NCBI GenBank assembly: GCA_963787345.1
Contig: CAWBCW010000026.1
Span: 124,001 to 188,000 of the forward strand
Direction: 5' to 3'
DNA from: Bacillus_BD sp963787345
Lineage (GTDB): Bacteria > Bacillota > Bacilli > Bacillales > Cytobacillaceae
DNA: 64,000 nt
Position 1 is the stretch's first letter. Every line of letters begins with the position of its first letter. The notes below the pieces were generated by a model, which did no database searches, was not told the DNA's origin, and was given only the letters and a program-made list of their open reading frames with translations. The position numbers were made by a program, and so were the translations under genes. Below are positions 26,296-34,881 of the stretch, one piece after another.

Positions 26296-27423
26296 TTAAG
26301 CAAGCCTTACTTTAAAATCTTGATAACCAAATTGACGAACGACCTGACAATCGCCATCTTTATGTTGAATAGCGATTGCAGGGAGAGGCATCCCGTTAAA
26401 AGTAGTGTTTTTTACCATCGTATAAATGGCCATATCCCCAAATACTAAGCGATCGCCGCTTTTCAAAGGTTGATCAAATGAATAGTCACCAATGATATCA
26501 CCTGTTAAGCAGGTCTGTCCGCCAAGACGATAAGTATATGGCTTTTCACCTGCTTCGCCTGAATCGAAAAGGGGAGGGCGATAAGGCATTTCAAGCACAT
26601 CTGGCATATGGCAAGTTGCAGATGTGTCAAGAATGACAATTTCCATTCCATTTTGCATCGTATCTAATACGGTTGTAATTAGATAGCCAGCATTAAGAGC
26701 GACGGCTTCACCAGGTTCAAGATAAACTTCTAGATTATATTTGTCTTGCATTTTTTTTATGCAAGCCTCAAGTCTGGAGATATCATAGTCATCTCTTGTA
26801 ATATGATGGCCGCCACCAAAGTTGATCCATTCCATTTGTGAAAGCCATGGACCAAATTTTTCTTCTACAGTGTTAAGTGTTGTTTCTAAATCATCAGAGT
26901 TTTGCTGACAAAGGGTGTGAAAGTGCAGTCCTGAAACCCCATCAAGTTCTTCAGGACGGAAATTGTCAATTGTAACGCCAAAGCGAGAACCTACTGCACA
27001 AGGATCATAAATTTCATGCCCGATTTGCGTTGAGCATTCTGGATTAATGCGTAAACCGACTTTCTTACCTGCTTGTAGAGTTTTATCTTTAAACTTTTTT
27101 AATTGAGAAAACGAGTTAAAGATGATGTGATCACAAAGAGAGATTATTTCATCGATTTCATCTTCACGGTAAGCAGGGGCAAAGACATGATTTTCTTTCC
27201 CCATCTGCTCATAACCAAGTCGTGCCTCATATAAACCACTTGCGGTTGTGCCGCTTAAATACTTTCCAATTAGAGGATACAGCGTAGTCATCGAGAATGC
27301 CTTTTGTGCCAAAATAATCTTACATCCGGTTCGTTCCATAATTCCGTTAAGGGTTTTTAGATTTTCTTCCAGACGAGCTTCATCCACTACATAACAAGGT
27401 GTTGGCAATTCATCAAAACGCAT
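26296..27423 (-). CDS. nspC: Carboxynorspermidine/carboxyspermidine decarboxylase
   Basis: A 375-residue PLP enzyme of the alanine-racemase fold (fold type III). It starts RFDELPTPCYVVDEARLEENL, and the Schiff-base lysine is K41 in ILAQKAFSM. SGLHFHTLCQQ near 165, INFGGGHHITR near 195, LEPGEAVALNAGYL near 235 and DTSATCHMPDVLEMPYRPPL near 275 are family hallmarks. It decarboxylates carboxynorspermidine or carboxyspermidine to the triamine, the last step of the alternative polyamine pathway. It begins two bases after the dehydrogenase stop, so the pair is tightly coupled. Confidence 0.93.
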   Translation of the reverse strand: MRFDELPTPCYVVDEARLEENLKTLNGIMERTGCKIILAQKAFSMTTLYPLIGKYLSGTTASGLYEARLGYEQMGKENHVFAPAYREDEIDEIISLCDHIIFNSFSQLKKFKDKTLQAGKKVGLRINPECSTQIGHEIYDPCAVGSRFGVTIDNFRPEELDGVSGLHFHTLCQQNSDDLETTLNTVEEKFGPWLSQMEWINFGGGHHITRDDYDISRLEACIKKMQDKYNLEVYLEPGEAVALNAGYLITTVLDTMQNGMEIVILDTSATCHMPDVLEMPYRPPLFDSGEAGEKPYTYRLGGQTCLTGDIIGDYSFDQPLKSGDRLVFGDMAIYTMVKNTTFNGMPLPAIAIQHKDGDCQVVRQFGYQDFKVRLA

Positions 27424-27424
27424 G

Positions 27425-28657
27425 TTAGCGCACGTTCTCCGTGTCTTTTATGGGTTGGTTATCGACAAGTTCTGGATTGAAGCTTTCTTGCCATGGTAGA
27501 CCAAATTTATTTAGTTCCTCCATGAATGGGTCTGGATCGAATTCTTCGATGTTATATACGCCTGGTTTATTCCATTTTCCTGTTAAGATCATTGAAGCTC
27601 CGATCATAGCTGGTACACCCGTTGTATAGGAAACCGCCTGTGAACCAACTTCACGATAGCATTCTTCATGATCACAAATATTATATAAATAATATGTTTT
27701 ATCTTTACCGTCTTTTTTCCCTTTAAAAATACAACCGATATTTGTTTTCCCTTTTGTACGCGGTCCGAGTGAAGCTGGATCGGGTAACAGAGCTTTCAGG
27801 AATTGAAGTGGAACAATTTGTTTACCTTCAAATTCGATTGGCTCAATCGAAGTCATACCGACATTTTCCAGACATTTAAGATGTGTTAAGTAACTTTCCC
27901 CAAATGTCATAAAGAAACGAATACGTTTGATTCCAGGGATATTTATTGCAAGGGATTCCAGTTCTTCATGATATAGAAGATACATGTCTTTCTTGCCGAT
28001 TTCAGGGAAATCATATACGCGCTTAATTTCCATTGGTTCTGTCTCAATCCATTTGCCATTTTCCCAATATCTTCCGTTAGCTGAAACTTCACGAATATTG
28101 ATTTCAGGATTAAAGTTAGTTGCGAACGGATAGCCATGGTCACCGGCATTACAGTCAAGAATATCGATGTATTCAATTTCATCGAAGTGATGTTTTAATG
28201 CATAGGCAGAAAATACGCTTGTTACACCTGGATCGAAACCTGATCCTAGAAGGGCAGTGATTCCTGCTTCTTCAAAACGCTCGCGGTATGCCCATTGCCA
28301 TTTGTATTCAAACTTTGCTGTATCTTCTGGCTCATAGTTCGCTGTGTCCATATAATGAGTTTTCGTAGCAAGACAAGCATCCATGATCGTTAAATCTTGA
28401 TAAGGTAAAGCTAAGTTCATGACGATATCTGGTTTAACTTCCTCGATTAAAGCGATTAGTTCATCAACGTTATCTGCATCAACTTGAGCAGTTGTAATTT
28501 TTGTTTTTCCACCATCTAGCTTTTCTTTTAAAGCATCGCATTTAGATTTTGTACGACTTGCAATACAAATTTCCTCAAATACATCGCTATTTTGAACGCA
28601 TTTATGAGCGGCTACTTGTGCTACTCCGCCAGCTCCAATAATTAATGCTTTTCCCAT
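27425..28657 (-). CDS. Carboxynorspermidine/carboxyspermidine dehydrogenase (saccharopine-dehydrogenase family)
   Basis: A 410-residue NAD(P)-dependent enzyme. The N-terminal Rossmann motif LIIGAGGVAQVAAH is at residues 5-18, SRTKSKCDAL is near 34-43, and LLGSGFDPGVTSVFSAY is near 135-150. Within the saccharopine dehydrogenase family this architecture next to nspC identifies CASDH/CANSDH, which condenses aspartate semialdehyde with putrescine or diaminopropane. Together with NspC it makes spermidine or norspermidine without S-adenosylmethionine decarboxylase. AAGGAGAT precedes the ATG. The gene sits behind a leader of about 580 bases with a terminator (28802-28845), pointing to attenuation control. 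Confidence 0.92.
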   Translation of the reverse strand: MGKALIIGAGGVAQVAAHKCVQNSDVFEEICIASRTKSKCDALKEKLDGGKTKITTAQVDADNVDELIALIEEVKPDIVMNLALPYQDLTIMDACLATKTHYMDTANYEPEDTAKFEYKWQWAYRERFEEAGITALLGSGFDPGVTSVFSAYALKHHFDEIEYIDILDCNAGDHGYPFATNFNPEINIREVSANGRYWENGKWIETEPMEIKRVYDFPEIGKKDMYLLYHEELESLAINIPGIKRIRFFMTFGESYLTHLKCLENVGMTSIEPIEFEGKQIVPLQFLKALLPDPASLGPRTKGKTNIGCIFKGKKDGKDKTYYLYNICDHEECYREVGSQAVSYTTGVPAMIGASMILTGKWNKPGVYNIEEFDPDPFMEELNKFGLPWQESFNPELVDNQPIKDTENVR

Positions 28658-28801
28658 TTTTCTATCTCCTTACTTAATAGATTTTTTCACTATGCAAAGA
28701 GTGTTTTCATTACCCTAATGTAAATAAGTTCATTCATTAGGATTCCTGCTTGGAGATAGTTGATTCTCTAAATCCACCATCTCCACTTTTTAACAACAAA
28801 A

Positions 28802-28845
28802 AAAGCAAGTGTAAAACACGCATAGTTGCGCACAACACTTGCTTT
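28802..28845 (-). terminator. Attenuator-type terminator in the polyamine operon leader
   Basis: A perfect 11-bp stem AAAGCAAGTGT / ACACTTGCTTT, with seven Ts on the minus strand. It lies 145 bases before the dehydrogenase start and long after the promoter, so it must be bypassed for expression. Its 5' arm can also pair with 29030-29043 (see the leader entry). Confidence 0.85.
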
Positions 28846-29241
28846 AGATATATTTTCATCCTATTAAAAAGCGTAGTATGCTCATGATGGAGCCACCATA
28901 GACATACGCCACTAAAAGATCACTGTATACATGATAAGTGATGAATGGCTTTTTAATATTCAATATATCCTTTTTGATCAGAGTCTATATAGCAAATAAT
29001 TACTTTTACCACTCTTATTGACCGTTTCACAAGTTGTGTGCACATGCACCGGTTATAAAGTAACCAACTTATAAAATTTGAGCTTTTAACTCAATCAATA
29101 GGGGCAACTAAAGTTGCCAATCGGCATTTGACCCGGCTGTCCGTATGGCCTTAACTTCCTTTTTTATTAAAAAAGAAGTGGTCAAAATTATCTGCTGAAA
29201 GACTCGAGAGATGTATTGAATATTAGCCTTCCAATTCATGC
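28846..29241 (-). ncRNA. Structured 5' leader of the carboxynorspermidine operon (candidate riboswitch or attenuator, class not recognised)
   Basis: Between the promoter at 29248-29276 and the terminator at 28802-28845 lie about 395 bases without a coding frame but with a chain of good stems: 29154-29179 (ACTTCCTTTTT arm), 29103-29118 (GGCAAC/GTTGCC), 29078-29094 (TTGAG/CTCAA), 29051-29065 (GGTTA/TAACC), 29038-29049 (GTGCA/TGCAC), 28908-28949 (GCCA..ATCACT/AGTGAT..TGGC) and 28871-28909 (GCGTA..ATGG/CCAT..TACGC). CAAGTTGTGTGCAC (plus strand, 29030-29043) resembles the 5' terminator arm read on the minus strand, so an antiterminator pairing is plausible. I could not match it to T-box, lysine, SAM, cobalamin, c-di-AMP or ykkC consensus features. 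A ligand related to polyamines, aspartate or lysine would fit the genes but is inference. Confidence 0.55.
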
Positions 29242-29247
29242 TTTTCT

Positions 29248-29276
29248 ATATTATCAGCAACTAAAAAAAATATCAA
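29248..29276 (-). promoter_or_regulatory. Sigma-A promoter for the polyamine leader
   Basis: On the minus strand TTGATA (29276-29271), 17-base spacer with a T8 run, TAATAT (29253-29248). The start site would be near 29241. Confidence 0.6.
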
Positions 29277-29513
29277 CAATGAATTTTAACTTTTTTTGGA
29301 GTTTTTTGTGGTTATAGAACGAAATGGAATTAATAGTCGATGAAGGGGGCTGAGAATAGGTGTAAGAAGTTCATGAGAAGGGTTCCAAAGGATAAAAGGG
29401 AATGAGAGCAGGTGTAGTGACTGAATTGTTAAATCAATTGGCACTTGATCGAACCGATGTACATCATTCAATTTAGTTTGGGAGAAAATAATTGAAAGGG
29501 GAGGTTTAAATCT

Positions 29514-29666
29514 ATGAAAAGGTACTTAATGGCCCTGCTTCTTGGCTTTTCAACCTTATTTGTGTTAACGGGTTGCGGAGATGACGAGAGACCTGAAGAG
29601 GGAGAAGAAATTGAGGAAATCGAAGAAGAGGATGAAATCGGCGACGGTGAAATTGATGATGAATAG
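29514..29666 (+). CDS. Small acidic lipoprotein (50 residues)
   Basis: A 50-codon gene, ATG at 29514, preceded by AAAGGGGAGGTTT. Residues 1-20 are a lipoprotein signal peptide (KRYLMALLLGFSTLFVLTG) with lipobox LTGC and the lipidated Cys at 21. The mature 30 residues are almost entirely Glu, Asp, Ile and Gly. It would sit on the outer face of the membrane as a short, strongly negative tail. I do not know a function; calcium, iron or cationic-peptide binding is conceivable. A clear terminator follows. Confidence 0.75.
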   Translation: MKRYLMALLLGFSTLFVLTGCGDDERPEEGEEIEEIEEEDEIGDGEIDDE

Positions 29667-29695
29667 GATGGGCGCAGTGGTTGATTAAAACATAA

Positions 29696-29733
29696 AAGGG
29701 ATCAAGCATTCCATAGTGGATGTTTGATCCCTT
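29696..29733. terminator. Bidirectional terminator
   Basis: AAGGGATCAAGCAT (29696-29709) pairs with ATGTTTGATCCCTT (29720-29733), one mismatch, between the small lipoprotein and the convergent yjiH-like gene. Confidence 0.85.
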
Positions 29734-29739
29734 CTTTAT

Positions 29740-31107
29740 TTAAAAAAGAAAATGGGCGATGAGTGTGATAATCGGTAAAGTAATAAGGGTTCTTTGGATG
29801 AAAATAATAAATAGTTCCCAGAAAGATACAGGGATTTTCGAACCGAGTAGAAGACCACCGACTTCTGACATATAGATCAGCTGTGTAACCGAAACAGAAG
29901 CGATAATAAATCTAGTCATTTCACTTTCAATGCTGGCCCCAATCACAGATGGCAGAAACATATCAGCAAAGCCAACAACCATCGTTTCAGAAGCGGCCTT
30001 CGCTTCAGGAATTTGCAGTAACTCTAAAAGAGGGATAAAAGGGTATCCTAACCATTGGAAAATCGGTGTGTATTCAGCGAGAATTAAGGTTATGGTCCCG
30101 AGTGACATCACAATCGGAGCAACCCCCATCCACATATCTAAAACATTTTTAACCCCTGAAATGAGAAAGTCTCCAATACCTCGACTTTGTTTCGCTTTAT
30201 CAAGAGCTTGCGTATATCCCCAAGATAAGGGGGTGTGGCCTGCAGGAATCTTATCCTCAGTATAGTCAGCAGACTTTTCAACATAATAAGTATCGGGCTT
30301 TCTTGAAAGCGGAGGAATACGTGGTGCAATAAAGGCCGCGATTAACCCAGCAAGTGTAATGGTTAAATAAAAAGGAACAAACATATGACCAAGTCCTACT
30401 TGGGAAATGACCACAAGACTAAAGGTAATCGAAACGACTGAGAATGAGGTTCCAATAATAGCAGCCTCTCTTTTCGTATAAAACCCTTCTTCGTACTGTT
30501 TGCTCGTTAGTAAAACTCCAATTGTTCCGTCTCCAAGCCAAGAAGCGATACAATCGATGGAAGACCGGCCAGGCAACTTAAAAACCGGCCGCATGATTTT
30601 AGTTAAAAGTGTGCCAAATAGCTCAAGCAACCCGTAGTCTAATAATAGCGGTAGGAACATTCCCGCAAATAAAAAGACAGAAAATAGGACTGGCAACAAA
30701 TCATTTAGTAGTAATCCACCTGTATTTTCAGACCAAATAATTCCCGGTCCCCATTGGAATAACGTACATATGGCAAAAACAGCTCCTAAAAGGCGCGCCA
30801 CAAACAATAGGGGAGCAACATCTAGCAGTGATTTCAGAAACCGACTTCGTTCCATGATTTCTGGACGAGTTATTTTTACTAAAATGGTCCCCAATAATGT
30901 GATGCAAATGATGATCGTCATAATGAGCGGTAAATAATCTACTAACCATTCCTGTACCCATCCGGATAATATAGCAATTGGAATGGTGAGACTGCCATTA
31001 TAGGAAAGGGGAACCATGAATAAAAAGGTTCCAAGGATTGACGGTATTAAAAAGGTAAGTGAATATTTAATGGACTTATTTTCTTTCATAATTGCTTTTT
31101 CTTTCAA
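29740..31107 (-). CDS. YjiH-family membrane protein (nucleoside-recognition GATE domain)
   Basis: A 455-residue protein with about ten membrane helices. The start is TTG 31107, supported by AAGGATG upstream; the next ATG (31089) has no ribosome binding site. WLGDGTIGVLLTSKQYEEGFYTKREAAIIGTSFSVVSITFSLVV (about 190-235) and the C-terminal ASETMVVGFADMFLPSVIG...TRFIIASVSVTQLIYMSEVGGLLLGS are the paired GATE/nucleoside-recognition segments of the YjiH family. These are thought to transport small solutes, possibly nucleosides or amino acids, but no member here has a proven substrate. It is monocistronic, downstream of cstA on the same strand but separated by two hairpins. Confidence 0.85.
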   Translation of the reverse strand: MKEKAIMKENKSIKYSLTFLIPSILGTFLFMVPLSYNGSLTIPIAILSGWVQEWLVDYLPLIMTIIICITLLGTILVKITRPEIMERSRFLKSLLDVAPLLFVARLLGAVFAICTLFQWGPGIIWSENTGGLLLNDLLPVLFSVFLFAGMFLPLLLDYGLLELFGTLLTKIMRPVFKLPGRSSIDCIASWLGDGTIGVLLTSKQYEEGFYTKREAAIIGTSFSVVSITFSLVVISQVGLGHMFVPFYLTITLAGLIAAFIAPRIPPLSRKPDTYYVEKSADYTEDKIPAGHTPLSWGYTQALDKAKQSRGIGDFLISGVKNVLDMWMGVAPIVMSLGTITLILAEYTPIFQWLGYPFIPLLELLQIPEAKAASETMVVGFADMFLPSVIGASIESEMTRFIIASVSVTQLIYMSEVGGLLLGSKIPVSFWELFIIFIQRTLITLPIITLIAHFLF

Positions 31108-31228
31108 ATCTATTCATCCTTAAGTACTTATTTTACTTTTACATATTTATAAAACGATATTTATTTTAATTCACTTCAATGGTTTTGCCAATAACATTTC
31201 CCAATCTTATTATTCTGCCTATTAAAAA

Positions 31229-31268
31229 GCACCAGGCACCATCCATTTCTTTGGATAATTCCTGGCAC
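31229..31268 (-). repeat. Imperfect hairpin, possible repeat element or second terminator
   Basis: CCAGGcaccATCC (31232-31244) pairs with GGATaattCCTGG (31253-31265). On the minus strand the stem continues to GGTGC and TTTTTAAT, so it could act as a terminator. Similar GTGCCTGGCAC-rich hairpins are common between Bacillus genes. Confidence 0.45.
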
Positions 31269-31442
31269 ACCTATATGTTCATTAATTGATTTGACCGTTT
31301 TTATCACCCTCAAATGAATGGCTTCCCTATATTCAAACTATTCAGTTATAACCAAAGGTGATATTCATTGCAATCCCTTTCATTCGGTTACTCATAATCA
31401 AGTGAGATAGGCTCTTAGAAAAAGGGGCTATGAAAGAAAAGA

Positions 31443-31486
31443 GGATTCTTGAATGTTTCACGTGAAACATTCAAGAATCCTTTTTT
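31443..31486. terminator. Terminator hairpin with a parS site at its tip
   Basis: Positions 31443-31480 are a perfect 38-base palindrome. Its central 16 bases, 31454-31469, are TGTTTCACGTGAAACA, an exact parS site. Six Ts follow on the plus strand and a TCTTTTCTTTC tract on the minus strand. It lies 29 bases past the cstA stop and can serve as its terminator while also binding ParB/Spo0J. Confidence 0.9.
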
Positions 31487-31508
31487 ATAGTTACAGAAAT
31501 TCATTTCA

Positions 31509-32960
31509 TCAGGCTCCCCGATTCCAGTCTGAGATATCCTCCTCAATTGGCAAGCGGTTAATTCTGGCGTAGTTCCCAGCATAGAAGAAGAGCAGAACGA
31601 GAAGAGCTGCACCGACAAAGCCACCAATCCATGAAACATTCATTGGCAATTGGAATCCAATTGGGGCATTTAGAATATACGTAATGACCATGATGAGCAT
31701 AAAAGTACCTGGGATAAGGGAAATCCAGTAATTTTTCCTTGCGATATATAAATACATCGAGCTAACGAATAAAGCAATCACAGCTGTAGATTGGTTCGCC
31801 CAGTTAAAATAGCGCCATAAGAGATTAAAGTCAATTTGCGTTAACACAACGGAAACAGTAAATAAAGGAACTGCGATCCAAAGGCGTTTTGAAATATTCC
31901 TTTGCGCAATGTTTAAATACTCAGCAATAATCATGCGGGCACTACGGAATGCTGTATCACCTGAAGTAATTGGCAGGACGACCACACCTAAAATGGCTAA
32001 TGTGCCGCCAATCGCTCCAAGCAGTGCAGTAGAAGCCTCGCTAACAATTGCTCCAGGCCCTCCTGCAGCAAGAATTTCATTTAATCCATTGTAGCCATTG
32101 AATAAGCTCATCGCAGCCGCGGCCCAAATCATCGCAATTATTCCTTCAGCAATCATCATGCCATAGAATATCTTCCGTCCTTGTGTTTCATTTTTCGTTG
32201 TACGAGAAATAATTGGTGTTTGGGTTGCGTGAAATCCGGAAAGGGCTCCACAAGAAATTGTAAAAAATAATAATGGAAAAACAGGTGCATGGTTAGGGTG
32301 GAAATTGGCAAGAGAAAGTTCCGGAATCGGTGCACCTGTTACGACTAGGCCAACTCCCACGCCAAGAGCACTGATTATCAGCAAGGCCCCGAAATAAGGA
32401 TAGAGTCTCCCGATCAGTTTATCGATTGGTAACAGTGTCGCGAAAATATAATAAATAAAAATTGCCGAAATAATTATTCCTAAGGCTATTTTTCCATCCA
32501 CTAGTAAATGTAAGAGACTCGCTGGTGTTATGACAAAAACGGTTCCAACTAATAGCAGTAGTAAAACAGCAAAGAAGTTAACAACATGTTTCATGATTTT
32601 CCCTAAAAAGCGGCTAGCAAGTTCGGGTAAGTGGGCGCCACGGTTTCGGATTGATATCATTCCAGTTAAATAATCATGCACGGCTCCTGCGAAAATACAT
32701 CCAATGACAATCCAGATAAAAGCGACAGGACCATATAAGGCACCCATAATGGGTCCGAAAACAGGGCCTGTTCCGGCAATATTTAGGAGTTGAATCAAGG
32801 AGTTTTTAGGAACATTCATTGGAACATAGTCCACTCCATCGCTGTTTACATAGGCAGGTGTAGGTCGATTGGGCTTTATACCAAAAATCCTCTCAACCAC
32901 TTTTCCATACGTAAAATAACCAATAAGTAAAAGAGTAATTCCCATTAAAAATGTATACAT
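31509..32960 (-). CDS. cstA: Carbon starvation protein A (CstA family peptide/pyruvate transporter)
   Basis: A 483-residue, multi-helix membrane protein. The CstA signature is visible: GKVVERIFGIKPNRPTPAY near 24-42, FGPIMGALYGPVAFIWIVIGCIFAGAVHDYLTGMISIRNRGAHLPELASRFLG near 70-120, SCGALSGFHATQTPIISRTTKNETQGRKIFYGMMIAEG near 235-275, and ITSGDTAFRSARMIIAEY near 330. CstA proteins take up peptides or pyruvate during carbon limitation. It is shorter than E. coli CstA (about 700 residues), typical of the short Bacillus type. An AGGAGAGAAAAGGA tract precedes the ATG. Its transcript ends at a parS-containing hairpin. Confidence 0.9.
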   Translation of the reverse strand: MYTFLMGITLLLIGYFTYGKVVERIFGIKPNRPTPAYVNSDGVDYVPMNVPKNSLIQLLNIAGTGPVFGPIMGALYGPVAFIWIVIGCIFAGAVHDYLTGMISIRNRGAHLPELASRFLGKIMKHVVNFFAVLLLLLVGTVFVITPASLLHLLVDGKIALGIIISAIFIYYIFATLLPIDKLIGRLYPYFGALLIISALGVGVGLVVTGAPIPELSLANFHPNHAPVFPLLFFTISCGALSGFHATQTPIISRTTKNETQGRKIFYGMMIAEGIIAMIWAAAAMSLFNGYNGLNEILAAGGPGAIVSEASTALLGAIGGTLAILGVVVLPITSGDTAFRSARMIIAEYLNIAQRNISKRLWIAVPLFTVSVVLTQIDFNLLWRYFNWANQSTAVIALFVSSMYLYIARKNYWISLIPGTFMLIMVITYILNAPIGFQLPMNVSWIGGFVGAALLVLLFFYAGNYARINRLPIEEDISDWNRGA

Positions 32961-33114
32961 TCCTTTTCTCTCCTTTAAAATGGTGTTAAATTCGTCCGTA
33001 AATCAAGATTGAAAAAGAACGGAACCATAGGATTGGGGATAAGCTAGTACCCATTTTATGACAGGGAGTTATCTCTTATTCTCTAAGGAAGTCAAAAAAA
33101 CAAAGTGCACACAA

Positions 33115-33143
33115 TTGAGTAAAAATTCAAACTATGACATTAT
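33115..33143 (+). promoter_or_regulatory. Promoter upstream of the TPP riboswitch
   Basis: TTGAGT (33115-33120), 17-base spacer, CATTAT (33138-33143), about 25 bases before the aptamer. Confidence 0.5.
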
Positions 33144-33165
33144 AGATTAGAGTTAAAATTTAATA

Positions 33166-33260
33166 GTAAGTGGCACTGGGGGTGCTTTAATAAGCTGAGA
33201 GAGGTATTTACCTTAACCCTTGAACCTGCACTAGGTAATGCTAGCGAAGGGAAGTGATAC
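33166..33260 (+). ncRNA. TPP (THI-box) riboswitch
   Basis: Conserved TPP elements appear in order: GGGGGTGC, the CTGAGAGAGG pyrimidine-sensing block, ACCCTTGAACCTG, and GCTAGCGAAGGGAAG, the pyrophosphate side. A terminator follows at 33304-33333. It controls the thiamine salvage gene cluster starting at 33436. High TPP would terminate transcription. Confidence 0.95.
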
Positions 33261-33303
33261 ATAAGATTCGTGTATATTTTTTTGAAAAATAATGCCGATA
33301 ACC

Positions 33304-33333
33304 AACCACTTCCATTCATGAAGTGGTTTTTTT
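33304..33333 (+). terminator. TPP riboswitch terminator
   Basis: A perfect 9-bp stem AACCACTTC / GAAGTGGTT followed by seven Ts, 44 bases after the aptamer. Confidence 0.88.
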
Positions 33334-33435
33334 ATTGATTTAAGGGGGATTCGTACATTTCCACTAGCATTTTGGTAAAGATCTAACAATGGTGCCATAC
33401 AGAAAAAAGATTAGTAGAAGGGAAGAATAATAGTT

Positions 33436-34108
33436 ATGAAATTCACTCAGCGTTTATTAGAAAAGTTACAGCCAATTTGGAGGCAGAATCATTCCCATCC
33501 ATTTGTACAAGAGATAGGAGACGGGGACATTAGATAAGGAGAAGTTTCGCTTTTATATGATTCAAGATTATCTCTATTTGATTGATTACTCGAAAATGTT
33601 CGCACTTGGAGCAGTAAAGGCAACAAAACTCGAGGATATGATGTTGTTTTCAGATGTTTTACAAGCTACTGTTCATGGAGAAATGGATCTTCATCGTCAG
33701 TATGCGGCTCGATATGGGATTTCAGAGGATGAATTAGAAAATGCAGAACCATCTCCAATTACATTAGCTTATACACACTATATGCTGCATAGTGGTCAAA
33801 ATGGAACGATCGCAGAGCTTGTCGCGGCCTTACTTCCTTGTGCGTGGAGCTATTGGGAGATTGGGAAAGAGTTAGCGGAAATTCCAGGTGCGAAAGATCA
33901 TGAATTATATGGTGATTGGATAAGAATGTACAGTTCAGAAGAGTTTGGACAGTCAGCAAAGTGGTGCATTGACTTATTAGATAAGTTATCGGCAGGAAAG
34001 CCTGAGTCTGAACTGGATCAACTAGAAAAAGTCTTTTTAAATACAACACGGTTTGAATATATGTTCTGGGACATGGCTTACAATAAGCAAATGTGGCCAA
34101 CAGCATGA
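33436..34108 (+). pseudogene. tenA: Thiaminase II / TenA, frameshifted
   Basis: ATG 33436 opens KFTQRLLEKLQPIWRQNHSHPFVQEIGDG, then hits a stop at 33535. One frame over, DKEKFRFYMIQDYLYLIDYSKMFALG continues to 34108. Removing one G from the GGGG run at 33523-33526 restores the canonical GDGTLDKEKF junction. The rest is full length, with LLPCAWSYWEIGKEL carrying the catalytic Cys and FEYMFWDMAY the catalytic Glu. TenA hydrolyses aminopyrimidine breakdown products for thiamine salvage. It lies directly behind the TPP riboswitch. The frameshift is either inactivating or a homopolymer sequencing error. Confidence 0.88.
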
Positions 34109-34881
34109 GCTCAGCCGTTTTAGAATTTAATAATATCTCTTTTCATTATGGATCAGAAAAGGCGAAAGATTCAGAGGCGATCCTCAAAGGGATAAACTTT
34201 CAAGTTCATGATGGAGAATTTATCAGAATTATCGGGTCAAGCGGTTCTGGAAAGAGTACTATCTTTCGGCTCGTCACAGGCCTTGAGCAGCCTTCGCAAG
34301 GTGCTATTCATATAAATGGAAAGATTATGAAGGACCGTTTAGGGCAAGTTGGTTACATGCCACAACAGGATTTGCTCATGCCTTGGCGCACGATCATGGA
34401 TAATGCCATGCTGCCGTTGGAGATTAAGGGGGTCCAAAGGGAGGAAGCACACTCACAAATTCGTAATCTACTAGACGAATTTGGTTTAAAAGGGGTGGGA
34501 AATGCCTTTCCTAGTGACCTGTCTGGTGGAATGAAGCAGCGGGTCTCCTTTTTACGGACGATTTTAAGTGGATCCAATATTTTATTGTTGGATGAGCCCT
34601 TTATTGCCTTAGACGCGATTACTAGATTGTCCATGCAGGAATGGCTTCTAGAGCAGTGGGTGAAGTGGAAGAAGACAATTCTCTTTATTACACATGATGT
34701 CGATGAAGCATTGTTTTTATCAGACCGCATTTTTATATTACAACCAAAGCCGATTTCGACTCTTGAGGAGGTAAAAGTTCCACTTCGCCGTCCTCGGACT
34801 ATCCGTGATCTCAGCCAGACCGAAGTTGCCCTTTTGAAAGAAATGCTCATAGACCGTCTACGTCAGAAGGTGTATGTATGA
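34105..34881 (+). CDS. ABC transporter ATP-binding protein, thiamine-precursor (ThiZ-like)
   Basis: A nitrate/taurine/HMP-type ATPase of about 258 residues. I take ATG 34105, which overlaps the tenA stop as ATGA, over the GTG at 34093. Walker A is GSSGSGKST, the signature DLSGGMKQRVSFLRTIL, Walker B ILLLDEPFIALD, and the switch FITHDVDEALFLSDR. This subfamily drives importers of thiamine precursors such as formyl-aminopyrimidine (ThiXYZ), which agrees with the TPP riboswitch and tenA upstream. It is the only gene of the cluster that looks intact. Its partners ThiX (frameshifted) and ThiY (stub) are damaged, so the importer should not work as sequenced. Confidence 0.88.
   Translation: MSSAVLEFNNISFHYGSEKAKDSEAILKGINFQVHDGEFIRIIGSSGSGKSTIFRLVTGLEQPSQGAIHINGKIMKDRLGQVGYMPQQDLLMPWRTIMDNAMLPLEIKGVQREEAHSQIRNLLDEFGLKGVGNAFPSDLSGGMKQRVSFLRTILSGSNILLLDEPFIALDAITRLSMQEWLLEQWVKWKKTILFITHDVDEALFLSDRIFILQPKPISTLEEVKVPLRRPRTIRDLSQTEVALLKEMLIDRLRQKVYV

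Noticed and set aside
28846..29241. T-box or lysine riboswitch in the polyamine operon leader
   Set aside because: A GGTGGCTCC near 28893-28901 (minus strand) faintly recalls the T-box GGTGGNACC, but the A and the following GCG are missing and the segment does not overlap the terminator arm. Lysine-riboswitch conserved blocks were not found.
29286..29709. Minus-strand ORFs of 61-65 codons
   Set aside because: They are antisense to the small lipoprotein gene or lie in low-complexity DNA and lack ribosome binding sites.
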